From: Psettodes erumei
Taxonomy: Eukaryota; Chordata; Actinopteri; Pleuronectiformes; Psettodidae
DNA: 64,000 nt
Direction of reading: 5' to 3'
NCBI GenBank assembly: GCA_016785225.1
Contig: JAFBJZ010000740.1
Span: forward strand, 62,001-126,000
Part shown: positions 50,241 to 62,706 of the stretch, piece after piece
Numbering within the stretch: the first letter of the stretch is position 1
Layout: each line of letters begins with the position of its first letter
Translations under genes and position numbers: made by a program
Notes under the pieces: model-generated
Seen by the model: only the letters and a program-made list of their open reading frames with translations
Told to the model about the DNA's origin: nothing
The model's database searches: none

Positions 50241-52064
50241 CTATGCAAGATAAGCACCAAATGATGATTTCATTATTAGATCATAGCCTTGTCCAATCCA
50301 CACCATCACGTGATCTCCTTTAAGCAAATCAAAAAGCTGCCCCACAGACACAGTCCTGAACCCTTCTGAAGTGCATTCCACACCATCCCAGTTCTCCATT
50401 ATGGTTCGAATCTTCTTGTAACCCGCATTCGACGACATGCGTAGCGCTGCATAGAATGTCTTGAACACTGGATCGCTATCCTCATCTGGGCATCTTAAAT
50501 TAATCCCCAGATAGATAAAATAGACACCTGTCTGAGGAATGACAAGAGCATGTTCGTCTTTAACGTCCATTTGTCCAAACTCGACATCCCATTTGATATA
50601 AAGTGCATCAGTCCTGTTGTCTGCAGGTATAGACCCTGTGGGATGAGGGTGAATCAGTGTGTTTGATCAAAGTGGGAAAAGTCATGCAAATAGCAGTAAA
50701 ATATCAAGAGAAATACTTACTCATATGAATGTGAAATCTTTGGAAGTTAGGCTGAGGAATAGCTGTACATTGAAAAAGTTAGGAGAGAGGGATTTAGAAT
50801 AATGCTGCTTTGATTGGAAATGAAAACCCTGACACACCCTGATGATATATATATAGATATATATAGATATAATGCATCCTCTCAGCTGCCAAATAAGACA
50901 GGGAATTAGATGTGTATAGGGAGTAAAAGGAGAGCAGTAAAGAAATGGTTAACCTTTCAAACTTGTAAACTTTTCAACTGGATCGTTTCTTTAAAGATGA
51001 AGTTAATTGCTTAACATACCCGTAGGACACAGGCTCTCTTGCTTGGCATTGACTGGAGGCTGTTTATCTGTGTGCTGGGAATAAATTGCACACATTTTTA
51101 TCCAAGTTTCATCATGAGTAACAACATATTAGTCACACACATTTAAGTGTGGTTATTATAATATATATATATAATAACCACATTATATGATCACTGGTTG
51201 GGAAGCCAGAAGTAGAAGTAAAATGGTCTGGAATGTGGAAGCAGCAGTCAAGCAACAATCAAGAGTAAATAAATACGGTACATTTGGTAGGCTGGTAATC
51301 AGTTATGGTAGGTATCATTTGTTGAGGTAAATATATAAAAGATGGCACCTACTGTATGTGAATAAAAATCTAATATAGATTTTATATCTTATGCCACAAG
51401 TTCATATAGCTTAATATAATATAATATAGAATTAATATAGCTCTGCACACTGTGTGTATCATTACACATGCACTGTAGTGTGCTTTATGCCAGCCTTTAG
51501 CCTCCCCAAAAAACATGTATTCATGATTTGACTGTATTTTCTATTCATATATTTTTTGGATGTGGTTTTTATATAACCCAGCCCTCATATATATATTTTA
51601 TGTTTATTCCTGTGTTTTGTACGTTTTTTATGTGCAACAAGTAAACTAAACTAAATTAAAGTTAAAAATAAAGTTGCTAATTTAGCTATGGTAATTTTAA
51701 ACTTCACTACATGCTAATCTTCAGCAGTTTATTTGTTTATCCTATTATTTCATATAATTTGCTCAAATCGTCTGTGGTTCAGACACATTCAGGAACACTT
51801 AGCTCATAAAGAAATAGTTTAGGAACTTACCCTTTTTCCACTTGATCCAGAGTTTTGATGTGTCCATAAATCAGCATACATGGTAAAAACGAACAGTGCT
51901 GTACAGCTGAGCAGCAGGAGAAAGGTGATGCCTCGGAGGCGTGTCTCCTGATGCTTCATGTCTTGGCAGTGTTTGATGAGGATGAGAAGAGACTGATCCT
52001 CACCAGTGCTTATCACTGCATCCCCACAGGCAGCTTTAGCCGAACCCATCAGTTTCTGTCCCAT
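50241..52064 (-). CDS. TNF-superfamily ligand, type II membrane protein, member unassigned
   Basis: This encodes a TNF-like cytokine: membrane-anchored, trimeric by family precedent, and acting on TNF receptors. Four minus-strand exons join in phase: 51831-52064, 51020-51074, 50721-50762 and 50241-50635. They total 726 nt (241 residues), the usual size for this family. There is a short cytoplasmic tail, a single transmembrane helix at about residues 45-63 (ITFLLLLSCTALFVFTMY) and a stalk at about 64-100. A TNF homology domain runs from about 105 to the end, with the hallmark PQTGVYFIYLGINL (from residue 144), KGDHVMVWI and the C-terminal FGAYLA. Cys159 and Cys198 could form the CD-EF loop disulfide seen in TNF, LIGHT and TL1A. 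The first strands of the domain are short. I cannot tell TNFSF14, TNFSF15 or a fish-specific member apart. No TNF ligand is expected between SH3GLB2 and PIP5KL1 in mammals. Confidence 0.85.
51148..51182. repeat. 35-bp AT-rich palindrome
   Basis: TGTGGTTATTATA and its complement TATAATAACCACA flank a short TA run, giving an almost perfect inverted repeat able to form a hairpin. It lies in intron 1 of the TNF ligand. Confidence 0.8.
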
Positions 52065-54102
52065 GGTAGCAGGTGTGAGCTCTGTCTCTGTGAGCTGGTC
52101 CTGCTTACTGGTGATGTAGACGGACTCTTATACTAGCCACTAGTCAACCGCCTACACCAAAAACCCACATTACATGCACATACCAGACCTCTTAATGACA
52201 CTACCAAAAAGAGACATTGTGTCTGCTGCCAAGCAAAGGAGTCAGGCGTGATTTTTCTTGCAGCTATTGTTGCGTATGGTGGAAACAACAATCATTAGGT
52301 AACTGCTATGACATTCTCTTGCCACTGGGTCGTGGAAAATGTACCTAAAAATTAGAAATTAAGCAATGATTTGGGGTGGCCATAGAACCTAACAGTCCTC
52401 CCAAATGCCCATTTCTGTTATTGGTGCTTTGGGTGTATTCAACACAATAAATTGATTTGCCATACAAATTCACAATCTCTAGTTTAGATAGTGATTTTCA
52501 TTCATATGGGGCAAATATTTGGAAAGCAGTGCTGAAATATGATTTTGTTTTCACGATGACTCAACACATAAAAGCCTGTCCTCACCCCCCGGTCCTGTCA
52601 GGCTTTAGCCTTTTCACGAGCATTATCTCCTTGGCCTCCGCACAGGGGAAGCCAGTCAGACACCAGGAGGTGTCATCATTGGTGGTGGTTTTGCTTCACT
52701 CCTTTCTCAAGTAAAAACACAAAGTGAGACAATATGTTCTGTAGGGGCACTGAATCCGTCATCAAGACAGTCTGGACACTTGCAAAGGCCAACTGATTCC
52801 TATGGATGCACACAGTTTCACAACCACCGCCGGGCAAAACCAGTGAGAAAGTGGAGCAGAAGCAGCAACACCTGTTGAAGATCTACAGTCAGGAAGGTAT
52901 TCATGGTGATGACAGAACCAGTCATCAACCTCATGAAAACAACATACTGTCTTCAGTATAACCAAATCAATCAGACTACAGTACCTTGAGGATCCAATGG
53001 TCTTACCTTTTTACTCAAAGAAGTATCTACTGTCATTTTGAGTTACTAACTGACATTAAAGTGCTGTGTGCCTATCCAGTGAAGAATGTGGAAAAGGAAT
53101 GGCAAAATATCTAAGGATTAAAACAAAGGACAAAGGTGTACAGTCTCCATGGGTGAAGATGGGGAGTTGGCTCCTCATCTCATCCAGCTGCTGATGGCCT
53201 ATTGTGATGAGAGAACAAAAGGACTGATATTCTCTACCAACGTAAATGTTGTTTAGCATTATCTTTTATGACTACTATGATTGTATGCACAATTTCATTC
53301 TTAATTTGTCCATTTACCATGTTTTACAGATGTCTGCCACTGCAGCGGATGTCTGGCATTCACTGACCCTCCAAGCCAGTCCACAACTGATGTTGAGTAG
53401 GTGCCACAAAGTTGTCACATTATCACTTTACAGCAGATATAACACTTGCAGTTTATTGCACTTACACTTGCTTGTGTTTTAGCCAATTCCAATATCTTTG
53501 AAAATACCTGGATAGGGATCTGATACAAATTTTTGATTCTGTTTCAGGACTGCAATTACTGCAATTTTCACCACCTACTATATGTTCAACTTGCAATACC
53601 AAGAGGTGCTGCAAGGACACTGAAGTTTGTCTTCCAAATATCATTTGGAATTTCCTACATGTTTCTTCATTATTACATTATATCATATTGCTACATTGGC
53701 CTGAGAGGGGAGCAAAAGCCATCCTGGGGAAGGTGATTCACAAAAAGGCAGCAACTGTGAATCCCAATGTGGCCACTCTTATAAAAAAAAACCTGAGGGA
53801 CTTTGAGTTGGGCTTTATTTAACCCACAACACTTCTTCAGACTTCTCCTCACATTCACTAAATAATATCTCACACTGCATTCAGATCAACCAGTTCATGT
53901 TAATTTTCAGTTATTTAGTCTCAGAACTGAGTTCTGTTCAGTTTAGTATATTTCAGTCCAGCTGCCTCAAATGAGTCGAAATTTATTCTTTCACTTCCTT
54001 TTGTTGCACATGATCATAAATACTAATGGACACTGAAGGCAGGGTACATTATGTGTGGTATGTGAGTTTGTTGAGAACATGTTGGAAAGGTTTATTGTTA
54101 TA
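52065..54102. other. Intergenic region between the TNF ligand and the Tc1 element
   Basis: The first few hundred bases should hold the TNF-ligand promoter. Beyond that I see no supported exon, and the frames of 60-85 codons here look fortuitous. Confidence 0.5.
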
Positions 54103-55323
54103 CACTCACCGGCCACTTTATTAGGTACACCATGCTAGTAACGGGTTGGACCCCCTTTTGCCTTCAGAACTGCCTCAATTCTTCGTGGCATAGATTCAAC
54201 AAGGTGCTGGAAGCATTCCTCAGAGAGTTTGGTCCATATTGACATGATGGCATCACACAGTTGGCGCAGATTTGTCGGCTGCACATCCATAATGCGAATC
54301 TCCCGTTCCACCACATCCCAAAGATGCTCTATTGGATTGAGATCTGGTGACTGTGGAGGCCATTTGAGTACAGTGAACTCATTGTCATGTTCAAGAAACC
54401 AGTCTGAGATGATTCCAGCTTTATGACATGGCGCATTATCCTGCTGAAAGTAGCCATCAGAAGTTGGGTACATTGTGGTCATAAAGGGATGGACATGGTC
54501 AGCAACAATACTCAGGTCGGCTGTAGCGTTGCAACGATGCTCAATTGGTACCAAGGGGCCCAAAGAGTGCCAAGAAATTATTCCCCACACCATTACACCA
54601 CCACCACCAGCCTGAACCGTTGATACAAGGCAGGATGGATCCATGCTTTCATGTTGTTGACGCCAAATTCTGACCCTACCATCTGAATGTCGCAGCAGAA
54701 ATTGAGACTCATCAGACCAGGCAACTTTTTTCCAATCTTCTATTGTCCAATTTCGATGAGCTTGTGCAAATTGTAGCCTCAGTTTCCTGTTCTTAGCTGA
54801 AAGGAGTGGCACCCGGCGTGGTCTTCTGCTGCTGTAGCCCATCTGCCTCAAAGTTCGACGTACTGTGCGTTCAGAGATGCTCTTCTGCCTACCTTGGTTG
54901 TAACGGGTGGTTATTTGAGTCACTCTTGCCTTTCTATCAGCTCGAACCAGTCTGGCCATTCTCCTCTGACCTCTGGCATCAACAAGGCATTTCTGCCCAC
55001 AGAACTGCCGCTCACTGGATATTTTTTCTTTTTCGGACCATTCTCTGTAAACCCTAGAGATGGTTGTGCGTGAAAATCCCAGTAGATCAGCAGTTTCTGA
55101 AATACTCAGACCAGCCCTTCTGGCACCAACAACCATGCCACGTTCAAAGTCACTCAAATCACCTTTCTTCCCCATACTGATGCTCGGTTTGAACTGCAGG
55201 AGATTGTCTTGACCATGTCTACATGCCTAAATGTACTGAGTTGCCGCCATGTGATTGGCTGATTAGAAATTAAGTGTTAACGAGCAGTTGGACAGGTGTA
55301 CCTAATAAATTGGCCGGTGAGTG
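54103..55323 (-). mobile_element. Intact Tc1/mariner transposon with 29-bp inverted repeats
   Basis: The element starts CACTCACCGGCCACTTTATT (54103-54131) and ends with its inverted copy (55295-55323). The two 29-base ends differ at one position. TA dinucleotides flank both ends as the expected target duplication. At 1221 bp it encloses one full-length transposase frame, so it appears structurally complete and young. The ends match a widespread fish Tc1-like family. Confidence 0.93.
54135..55175 (-). CDS. Tc1/mariner transposase, apparently full length (346 aa)
   Basis: A cut-and-paste DNA transposase acting on the flanking inverted repeats. The frame is uninterrupted, with a paired helix-turn-helix DNA-binding region (residues about 1-120, including SISETADLLGFSRTTISRVY). 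The catalytic domain carries D155 (VAWSDESQF), D246 (YFQQDNAPCH) and E283 (SPDLNPIEHLW). I count 36 residues between D246 and E283, whereas classical Tc1 has 34. This points to the DD36E (Incomer-type) group rather than to DD34E. A GGGGVMVWG segment (residues 190-198) corresponds to the family's glycine-rich box. No stop or frameshift is present and all three acidic residues are kept, so it could be active. Its codon usage was not measured. Confidence 0.93.
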   Translation of the reverse strand: MGKKGDLSDFERGMVVGARRAGLSISETADLLGFSRTTISRVYREWSEKEKISSERQFCGQKCLVDARGQRRMARLVRADRKARVTQITTRYNQGRQKSISERTVRRTLRQMGYSSRRPRRVPLLSAKNRKLRLQFAQAHRNWTIEDWKKVAWSDESQFLLRHSDGRVRIWRQQHESMDPSCLVSTVQAGGGGVMVWGIISWHSLGPLVPIEHRCNATADLSIVADHVHPFMTTMYPTSDGYFQQDNAPCHKAGIISDWFLEHDNEFTVLKWPPQSPDLNPIEHLWDVVEREIRIMDVQPTNLRQLCDAIMSIWTKLSEECFQHLVESMPRRIEAVLKAKGGPTRY

Positions 55324-57621
55324 TATATATATGTTCTAATAAGGTTATGTTTCCATCCATTGTTATAGTGCAATGAAGTGAGGAAACTGAATTTAGAATA
55401 CATACATGAAGACTGGGGAAAGGTGTTTTAATGGATTGTATTTTACAGACACTTAAAATTTAAAAGTTACTCAATGTATTTGACACTGTATTAGCTTTAA
55501 TAAATGTCTAGTGTTGAAAGGCCATCTCTTGTCCCAGCCTTCTATATGAGCTATTTTCAGGGTTTTATTTTAAGAATACAGTAATAAACTACTAAAGGAG
55601 ATTATGGAACAGTAAGTAACAGTGTAGTGGCAACCAAAGTGACAGAATTATACTGTAAAGCTTATATTCTATATAGAATAGTGTTGTAATATGTCTTACA
55701 GTAATAAACTGTTGTTGTAGCTCACAGTAAGTGCACTGTAAAGTAACAGTAAACAGCTGGTCACTGTCGCTCTCAGCTTTTTACTGTAATTTAACAGTGA
55801 ATGGTTCACTCCACTTTTTGGAAGGTGCTACTTCACTCCTATGCATTCTTTAATCATTAAACTGAAGGTCACAGCACATGTCTCAGCAAGGATTTGCTAA
55901 CAGGCACAAGCATATACTGTACTGTGGGGAAGTGACACAGCAAAAATTCTGTGAAGCTGCTGACAGGCGGCGCCTAAGTTGGTGGTAACAAAAAAAGTTC
56001 TTCATTTTTACTTCATAACTTTCCATCAAAAGTAATTCATTTAAGCAAAATGACATTTCACAACATTTCAAAATGAAGCTTATGTTCTTTTAATGGCATT
56101 AGAATGAAACTGGGGAAGCAATAGTTATATAAAGTATATCAGGGGAGAATAAAAGCTTCTGTTAGACCATGTCAAATGACAAACAATAAAACTGATCCCT
56201 GTCATTCAGAATACACAGGTCTTTACAGCTCCATTCGGTTAAGCCGTATTACAAGCACAAGTTTAAAAAGCAAGATATATTTGTGAAGAGTGTAAAAGCT
56301 ATTTAACCAGACAATATTGTAATAGAAATAGACTAATCTGAGTGTAACCATCTTCCCTGAAATAAGAATATGAAAATGAAGCAATATACTGGCTGACTCT
56401 GGAAACACCTCAAGGAAAGAATGACAGCTTTTGGCCCGATACGCGATGCATGTGTCATGAGACAAACATTTTTCTCTGCTTTATGACCTGTGATCCACAG
56501 CAATTTCAGATGGACACAATCTGGAACTGAGATGTAGTAGATAGTGCACATGTGCTGCTTAGTCACTATCTATCTGCTGATGTAAGACGTTGAAGAGAGC
56601 ATGAAAACCGGACCGGGGGTGTCTTGCTTGGCAGATCTGTGCCATGCATAGAATTTTTTTTATTTATTTATTTATTTTTATTTAGGTAATTATTTCTGTT
56701 CTTTTAAATCATAAAGGTGCCTTCATGTCAGGGCTAATTTAAAAAAAATACTTCTAACTTGGAAAATAAAATATACACCAAACAATACCACAGGCAAACT
56801 GATGGACCTTTTATGCTTGAATTGCCTTTCCGTTGCACAAGAATGGAAGAATCAAAATGTGCTAAAAAAAAAAAGACTTTAAGTCAGCTTCATTCCATGA
56901 TGGTGGAACACCTGGATTGGTGGCCTGTCACCTTTTTTTATCACAGTAAAGAGAAACGACATCCTGTTCTGCCGATAATTTTTCTTCGGTTGCACTTTGC
57001 TTGCAAAAAAAGAAGTACAGTACTTATCAAACCCTTTAATGCAACTACATTCTGTAAAAGAAAAGCCCTGAAATAGGGTTTGGAAGTATATGCAGTCCAT
57101 GTTCCTCTTTTTACGCCTATCTTTACAAAAGAACATCAGAATGCCATTTTTTAAACCAAGAAGCATTTCCATATCCTCTTTATGGTGTACCACATATAAA
57201 TGGAAGCTTTTCGTTATCACTGTATGTGACTGTAAAAGATGATATCTATAGGTTTATATTGGTGTCAGACTTCTGAGTGCACATGGGGAATCTTAAACAG
57301 AGTTAGCTTCTTTCAAAATTATGTTTCATAATTACAAATCTGAAAACAATCTTTAAATTTGAGCATAGACAAATCTTTGCTCAGTGTATATATATATATA
57401 TATCTTTTGCCTATTTCAAATTGACACTATTAACATTTACCAGCATGCTGCAGTTTTACCCAAATGAAAAACTGTAATTTCTGTCTGTTTTTGTGGCTGG
57501 TTACTGGAGGAAAATTCTATGGTCACAAAGGGCATCTTGTTTATTTAGCTGTTTTATAAGAATGATTATTTAGTACACATTTAAAGCAGCAAGGAACATG
57601 CAAACAAATAAATAGTTGGTA
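55324..57621. other. Intergenic region between the Tc1 element and PIP5KL1
   Basis: AT-rich, with a TTTA run at about 56649-56684 and a TA run at about 57389-57402. Plus-strand TTTATT near 57538 is a possible minus-strand polyadenylation signal for PIP5KL1. Open frames of 60-113 codons show no family resemblance. Confidence 0.45.
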
Positions 57622-58102
57622 TACACTGATCAGCCATAACATTCAAACCAGCTACCTGACATGACCTTGTTCCACCAGAACACTTCTGACCCATCGAGGT
57701 CTGGACTCCACAGACCTCTGATGCTGTCCTGTGGTATCAGGCACCAAGACTTTGAAATCCCGTCATTTGGGCCAAGTCCCGCCCACGGTAAGCTCCGTCC
57801 ATTCACCTGGCCGTCCACGTGATGTCAAATCATGTGATTCATCAGATCAGGTCCATGGTCCAGTTGAAGGAGATCTGGGCAGTGGACAGTGGACAGGGGT
57901 CAGCCTTCACCGCTTCTCCTTCCTTGGTTCGCTTTTGGTCGGTACTGACCGGCCCACAAGATGTTCTGACCCAGTCAGTTTGACCCTGGTTACAGTCTCT
58001 TAGATCCTCACACTCCTCACCATTGTTCCTGCTTCCAACATGTGTTATTAGTGTTATTCACTTCACCTGTCAATGGGTTTAATGTTGTGGATGATCAGTG
58101 TA
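57622..58102. mobile_element. Non-autonomous inverted-repeat DNA transposon (MITE)
   Basis: The left end TACACTGATCAGCCATAACA is matched in reverse by AATGTTGTGGATGATCAGTGTA at the right end, giving an element of about 480 bp flanked by TA. It has no transposase frame. The left end is related to the fragment at 47.5 kb. It lies just 3' of the PIP5KL1 stop codon, possibly within its 3' UTR. Confidence 0.85.
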
Positions 58103-58387
58103 GAAAAGTGTTTTGTTTGCACATCACAAGTCATAGCATTATGTATTATTTCTCTGGAAAATATAATACACGCCAGTTTCCGTGCTCAAAAGGTTTACTG
58201 TGCACGCAGAAATGAGACACAAATACAATGGAGCAGAGGTCAGCCAAGACTTGAGCATGTTTTGGAATAATGAGAGGATTTGAACTGTGGAACAGATGTG
58301 TGTAAACTTCTTTCATGAGTGCCCCTTAGGGTTGTTTGAACATGCTCAGTAAGAGGTGGTGGTAAGTCTCCGCCACTCACCCAGGGT

Positions 58388-61300
58388 CTACTTGGTGTGG
58401 TCCTGTACCCACTGACATAACCTGATGCAGTAAGTCTGTGGACTAACTGTGGAGAAGGACCGGCCCGGATGTCTCAGCCTCTTCCACAAATGCTCCAGTC
58501 TCTTCTTAAAACTGTAAACTGTGAAAATATCAATGATGCCGATGAAGTAGCGCTGCTCAGGCCCATCAATGACATGCAGAGGATTCTTTAAGTCGGGTAG
58601 CAAACGTCGGTTTTGGGCCCTGAAATCAGAAAGCTCGGTTGAATCACTGTCTGGCCCAGCGCACCTTGGGGACATTTGAAAAGTGCTACCACTTGATGCG
58701 TCTCTTGTTTGTGGTTGCTTCAAGCATGTGCCGTCCATCTCAGACAAAAGTGAGATGAAGTCATCCTCCGGGACTTCCCCAGGTACAGCCACTGTGTGGA
58801 CAGGGCTGGAACCTGGGTTCACAGATCTGGAATGAAAGTCGAAAGTAAAAACAAATGTGTACGTGTCAGAATTTGGCATGATGTGCAGTATGGCTTTGGT
58901 TATAAAATAGTTAATCCGTGTCGTCTGCAAGTCTAGACAAGAGGAGGAAAGTCTGACATGATGCTACAGGAAAAGCATGAAAATCAAATCAGAACGTTTC
59001 ATCTGGCCAAAATGAATAGAATGTCTTTCTGTATGGTGACCCAGATAGTCTAATTCCACAATGCCAAGATTAACAAATATGAAAAGAGTGGCTCACACAG
59101 TGTCTGTAGTGACTATGTTATTTCCCAAATGTGATGTCTTAAAAAGGCAGCTGTTGGTAAACCCTTCCAGCAATCCAAACTATAGATTACTTATCTTTTA
59201 CACTGCTGGGGATAGTTCTCAACTGACAACAGGTATAGATTACAGCTCTGTTATTGCACTGTAAATGAAACATATTAACATACACACATATTGTGAACAC
59301 CAGGCTCGTGGATTGATTCCTGGGTGGGGGACACTCATTGCATGTCATACACGTCTCTCTCTCTCTCTCTCTGTCCCTTTCCCTTGCCCATGTTTCCTGT
59401 CTCTCCCTAGAATGTCAGCAATAAAAAAAAGGCAAAATGCCCTAAAATAATCTTTTACGGATGTCAGGAAAACAAGTCAGACACACTGACTTTTTGGTTC
59501 TCATGATGAGAGTTGCAAAGGAAAGACTCTGGTGGCGCTCATCATGGTGTAAAGGCTGATGGGCCAGGAGGAGACTGTAATCCAACACGTTGAGCCTCCG
59601 CAGGAAGTGTGTGTCGATCTCCATCTGCCGCAGGAGCCAGGGACGCTGCCGCTCTGCACACATACACCCACCATGTAACATTTCAAACCAGACCATACAG
59701 AAATGCGAAGCAAATATGTATGGGGAATTTATTTGAAACAGATGTTAGCGCCTGCTTAATTTAAAACAGAAGGATGCATTTTGGATAATGCAACTGGTCT
59801 GTCCTGCTATCACACACTGGCATTTGAGACACACAACATCACACTGTGTTTCCTCACCCAGGGTGACGTACTGTCCTTCAAAGTTGAGATCTTTGAGAAC
59901 TACAATAATCTGGCTTCCCTCTGGTTCAGGCTCCGTCCAGCGGCTCACCTCACAGCCCTTAATGTCATACCTGGCAACACGAAACCCATCAGACCACATA
60001 AAGAGACCACACTCTTCCAAACACCCACGCTTTGTATTTCTGGAGGCTTGCAAACCAAACTCACCTGGCGCTGATTCGATCATCTGGATAAAACACACTT
60101 TGCATAACAATTAAGTATTTCTGCGGAGGACAAATAAAAAAGAAAAGTGCTTGATAAGCCTTCATAACAATCTGTAATCATAGTGTAATCATAGCACCAC
60201 ATAGAAAAGTAATGAAATTGGACCTGTACCTTCCTGCTGTGTGGGATTTTGATCCTGTGGACACCTTGCAAAAAAACAGAAAGAACTCTCTCAGTCCCGT
60301 GAAACATTTAAACTACGTTGTCATGTTGTAACATCCCTATGGCGAGCATTTCCACCATGTTGCCCAGCTACCTAACTAACTTGCTAACTTTGCCATTTGA
60401 TACTGAACAGGTAGTGTACAGAATGCTTAAGTGTTTTACAGCTGTATTCTATAGAATTACCATTAGGGGGCAACTCCACTGGTTGTTTGTATAGAAGTCT
60501 ATGAGAAAATGACTGTACTTCTCACTGGATTTATGACTTCAGTAAACATTTTCATACTGAGTTTATGGTCTCAATCACTAGTTTCAGCTCTTCTTCAACA
60601 CAACATGACGTTCAGTTTGTAAATTATGATCCATTTAGAGGAAAATAGATGATAAAGCAGGGGATGTTTCAGGGTGTGGCTACAGTGTGATTGACAGGTA
60701 GTACAGTGACCTGCCCATCATTTCAACCACGTAATCTGTATGTTCTTGGAAGTCAGATAACTCCTTGCTCCACTCCAGTTCCACCTTGTCGTCCAAATAT
60801 GGTTACGTCCAGTTTCAAAAAACCGAGATGGCTGCAGCCAAATTGCCAGCTAAGTGAACCCCTGCATGGGTTCAGTTTTTTTCTGTGAATTTTTATGACC
60901 ACAGTAACTGGATTTACTTTTTTCTTTTTTTTTTAATGTTTATTAATTGCCAGTCTGTGCACAAACTGAATGTATTGACCATGGAATTTTTTGTGTGCTA
61001 ATATACAGTAGGGATTCACACAGAAAACTGCAGCTGCATTATACACCCGGTGGCTTCCATCAATGAGTGTGGTCAGAAATTCAACAAGGACTGAAGCATG
61101 TTTCTGTCACACTGTCGCACACTGAAAATGTGAAATTATCACATACGTTGGTCTGAAAATAATGACCATAATAAAATATGACATAAGATATACATAAATC
61201 AGTATGCTTTGTCAGTATTCCTTGTTCAGACAGCTTCACAGTTTGTCACTGACGAGTGTTTGTGTGTATTTGTGTACCTAGAAACTTGACCAGCAATGAA

Positions 61301-62665
61301 TGGGGGTATTTCCTCAGATGTTCCATGTAGGTCTTCAGGTTTGCCAGAAGGAATTTGATTTCCCTCTTATTCTGGGTCTTCAAAAATAAGCGTTTATCAT
61401 TTCTAGAAGTTCAAAAGCACAGAGTAAGGTGATCTCTATCCTGTCAATAATACACAATGCCCAGACCTTGGCTCTTATATAATATAATAGAAAGTTGTTA
61501 GTGTGAGATTCAGGATACTTAACACAACACACTGGATGTAGTCATAAAATGTGTCATTCAGTTTTAGAGCTGCTATACCTTGCCCCCTTAAAGTGTAGCT
61601 TTTGCACACCTGTACACCATCATCCTCACTTTGCACTCATCATCTCCCTTGTAAACATTTAGTGAAGAAGGGTCTTAGAAAAAAAAACAAGGTATATCGG
61701 AGCAAGTTGCAGGAGTCACCTACAGTATTCTAACGAAAACCAGATTTTTCATGAATTATTCCTCAGAGTCCAGACAAAGAAATGTACCAGTATGTTGGTA
61801 GGTCTGGTCTAGCCTCTATATCTTTCGCAATCTCTGTCTCTCCACGCAGTCTGTAATTCTTGTCATGTCATTCATCTTTCATCAGTCGGATCTAGACCTG
61901 CTCCATACCAAAAATGTCCTGACATAATGTCTGCCATGATTTAAAAGTGATCGGACTTGATCTGTGAAAAATTAAGATTATTTTTGCTACAAATTCACAT
62001 TCACCACAGCATACTTTTTCTTTACTTTGAGAAACTGAAATTTTAACAAAGTGAAACAACAGTTTCCCTGTGAGCACAGAAAAAAACCTCTAGCTCTCAA
62101 AACAACAAGTAGGTACTTGCGTTGTTACCTGGTTTCAAGTTACATCCACAAAACTTCAATGGATATGATGCTTTTTATAACTATTTTATCTTGTAATCTC
62201 TGACATCTGAAAACTACTACAGTTGTCAGCTGTCTGATTAAACCACGATCCCTGGACTGACTCATGGCTTTACCTCATCTACAGATCTGAAGAGCTGAAG
62301 ATGACAAAGAGCACTGTGTCAGTGATAAAAACCTTTGGGATTTTCATTTTTTCGTAATACCTTTCCCTTAAACTATTTTGATCAAAGGAGACAGCAGCCG
62401 CCTGATGCCTGAGTCATCCTATGAGAAATATTGATTTCTTAAAAAACTAAAAGCAGTGGAAAAAACGTGTTGAGTGTGAGTAAACAGTCTGTGATAACTC
62501 ACGTCAAGAAGAAATCCGCCTTGCTCTTGGAGTTGCTGATGAATTGGAGGTAGCATGTTTCAGAGCAGAGGGACTGCCGATACTCCTGCTCTGTCATTCC
62601 TAAAGAGCCGCGCAGGCTGGCAAACACTGGGCCAGCAAATGTCTCCATTGTAAAGTCCTATCCAT

Positions 62666-62706
<41 letters not shown>

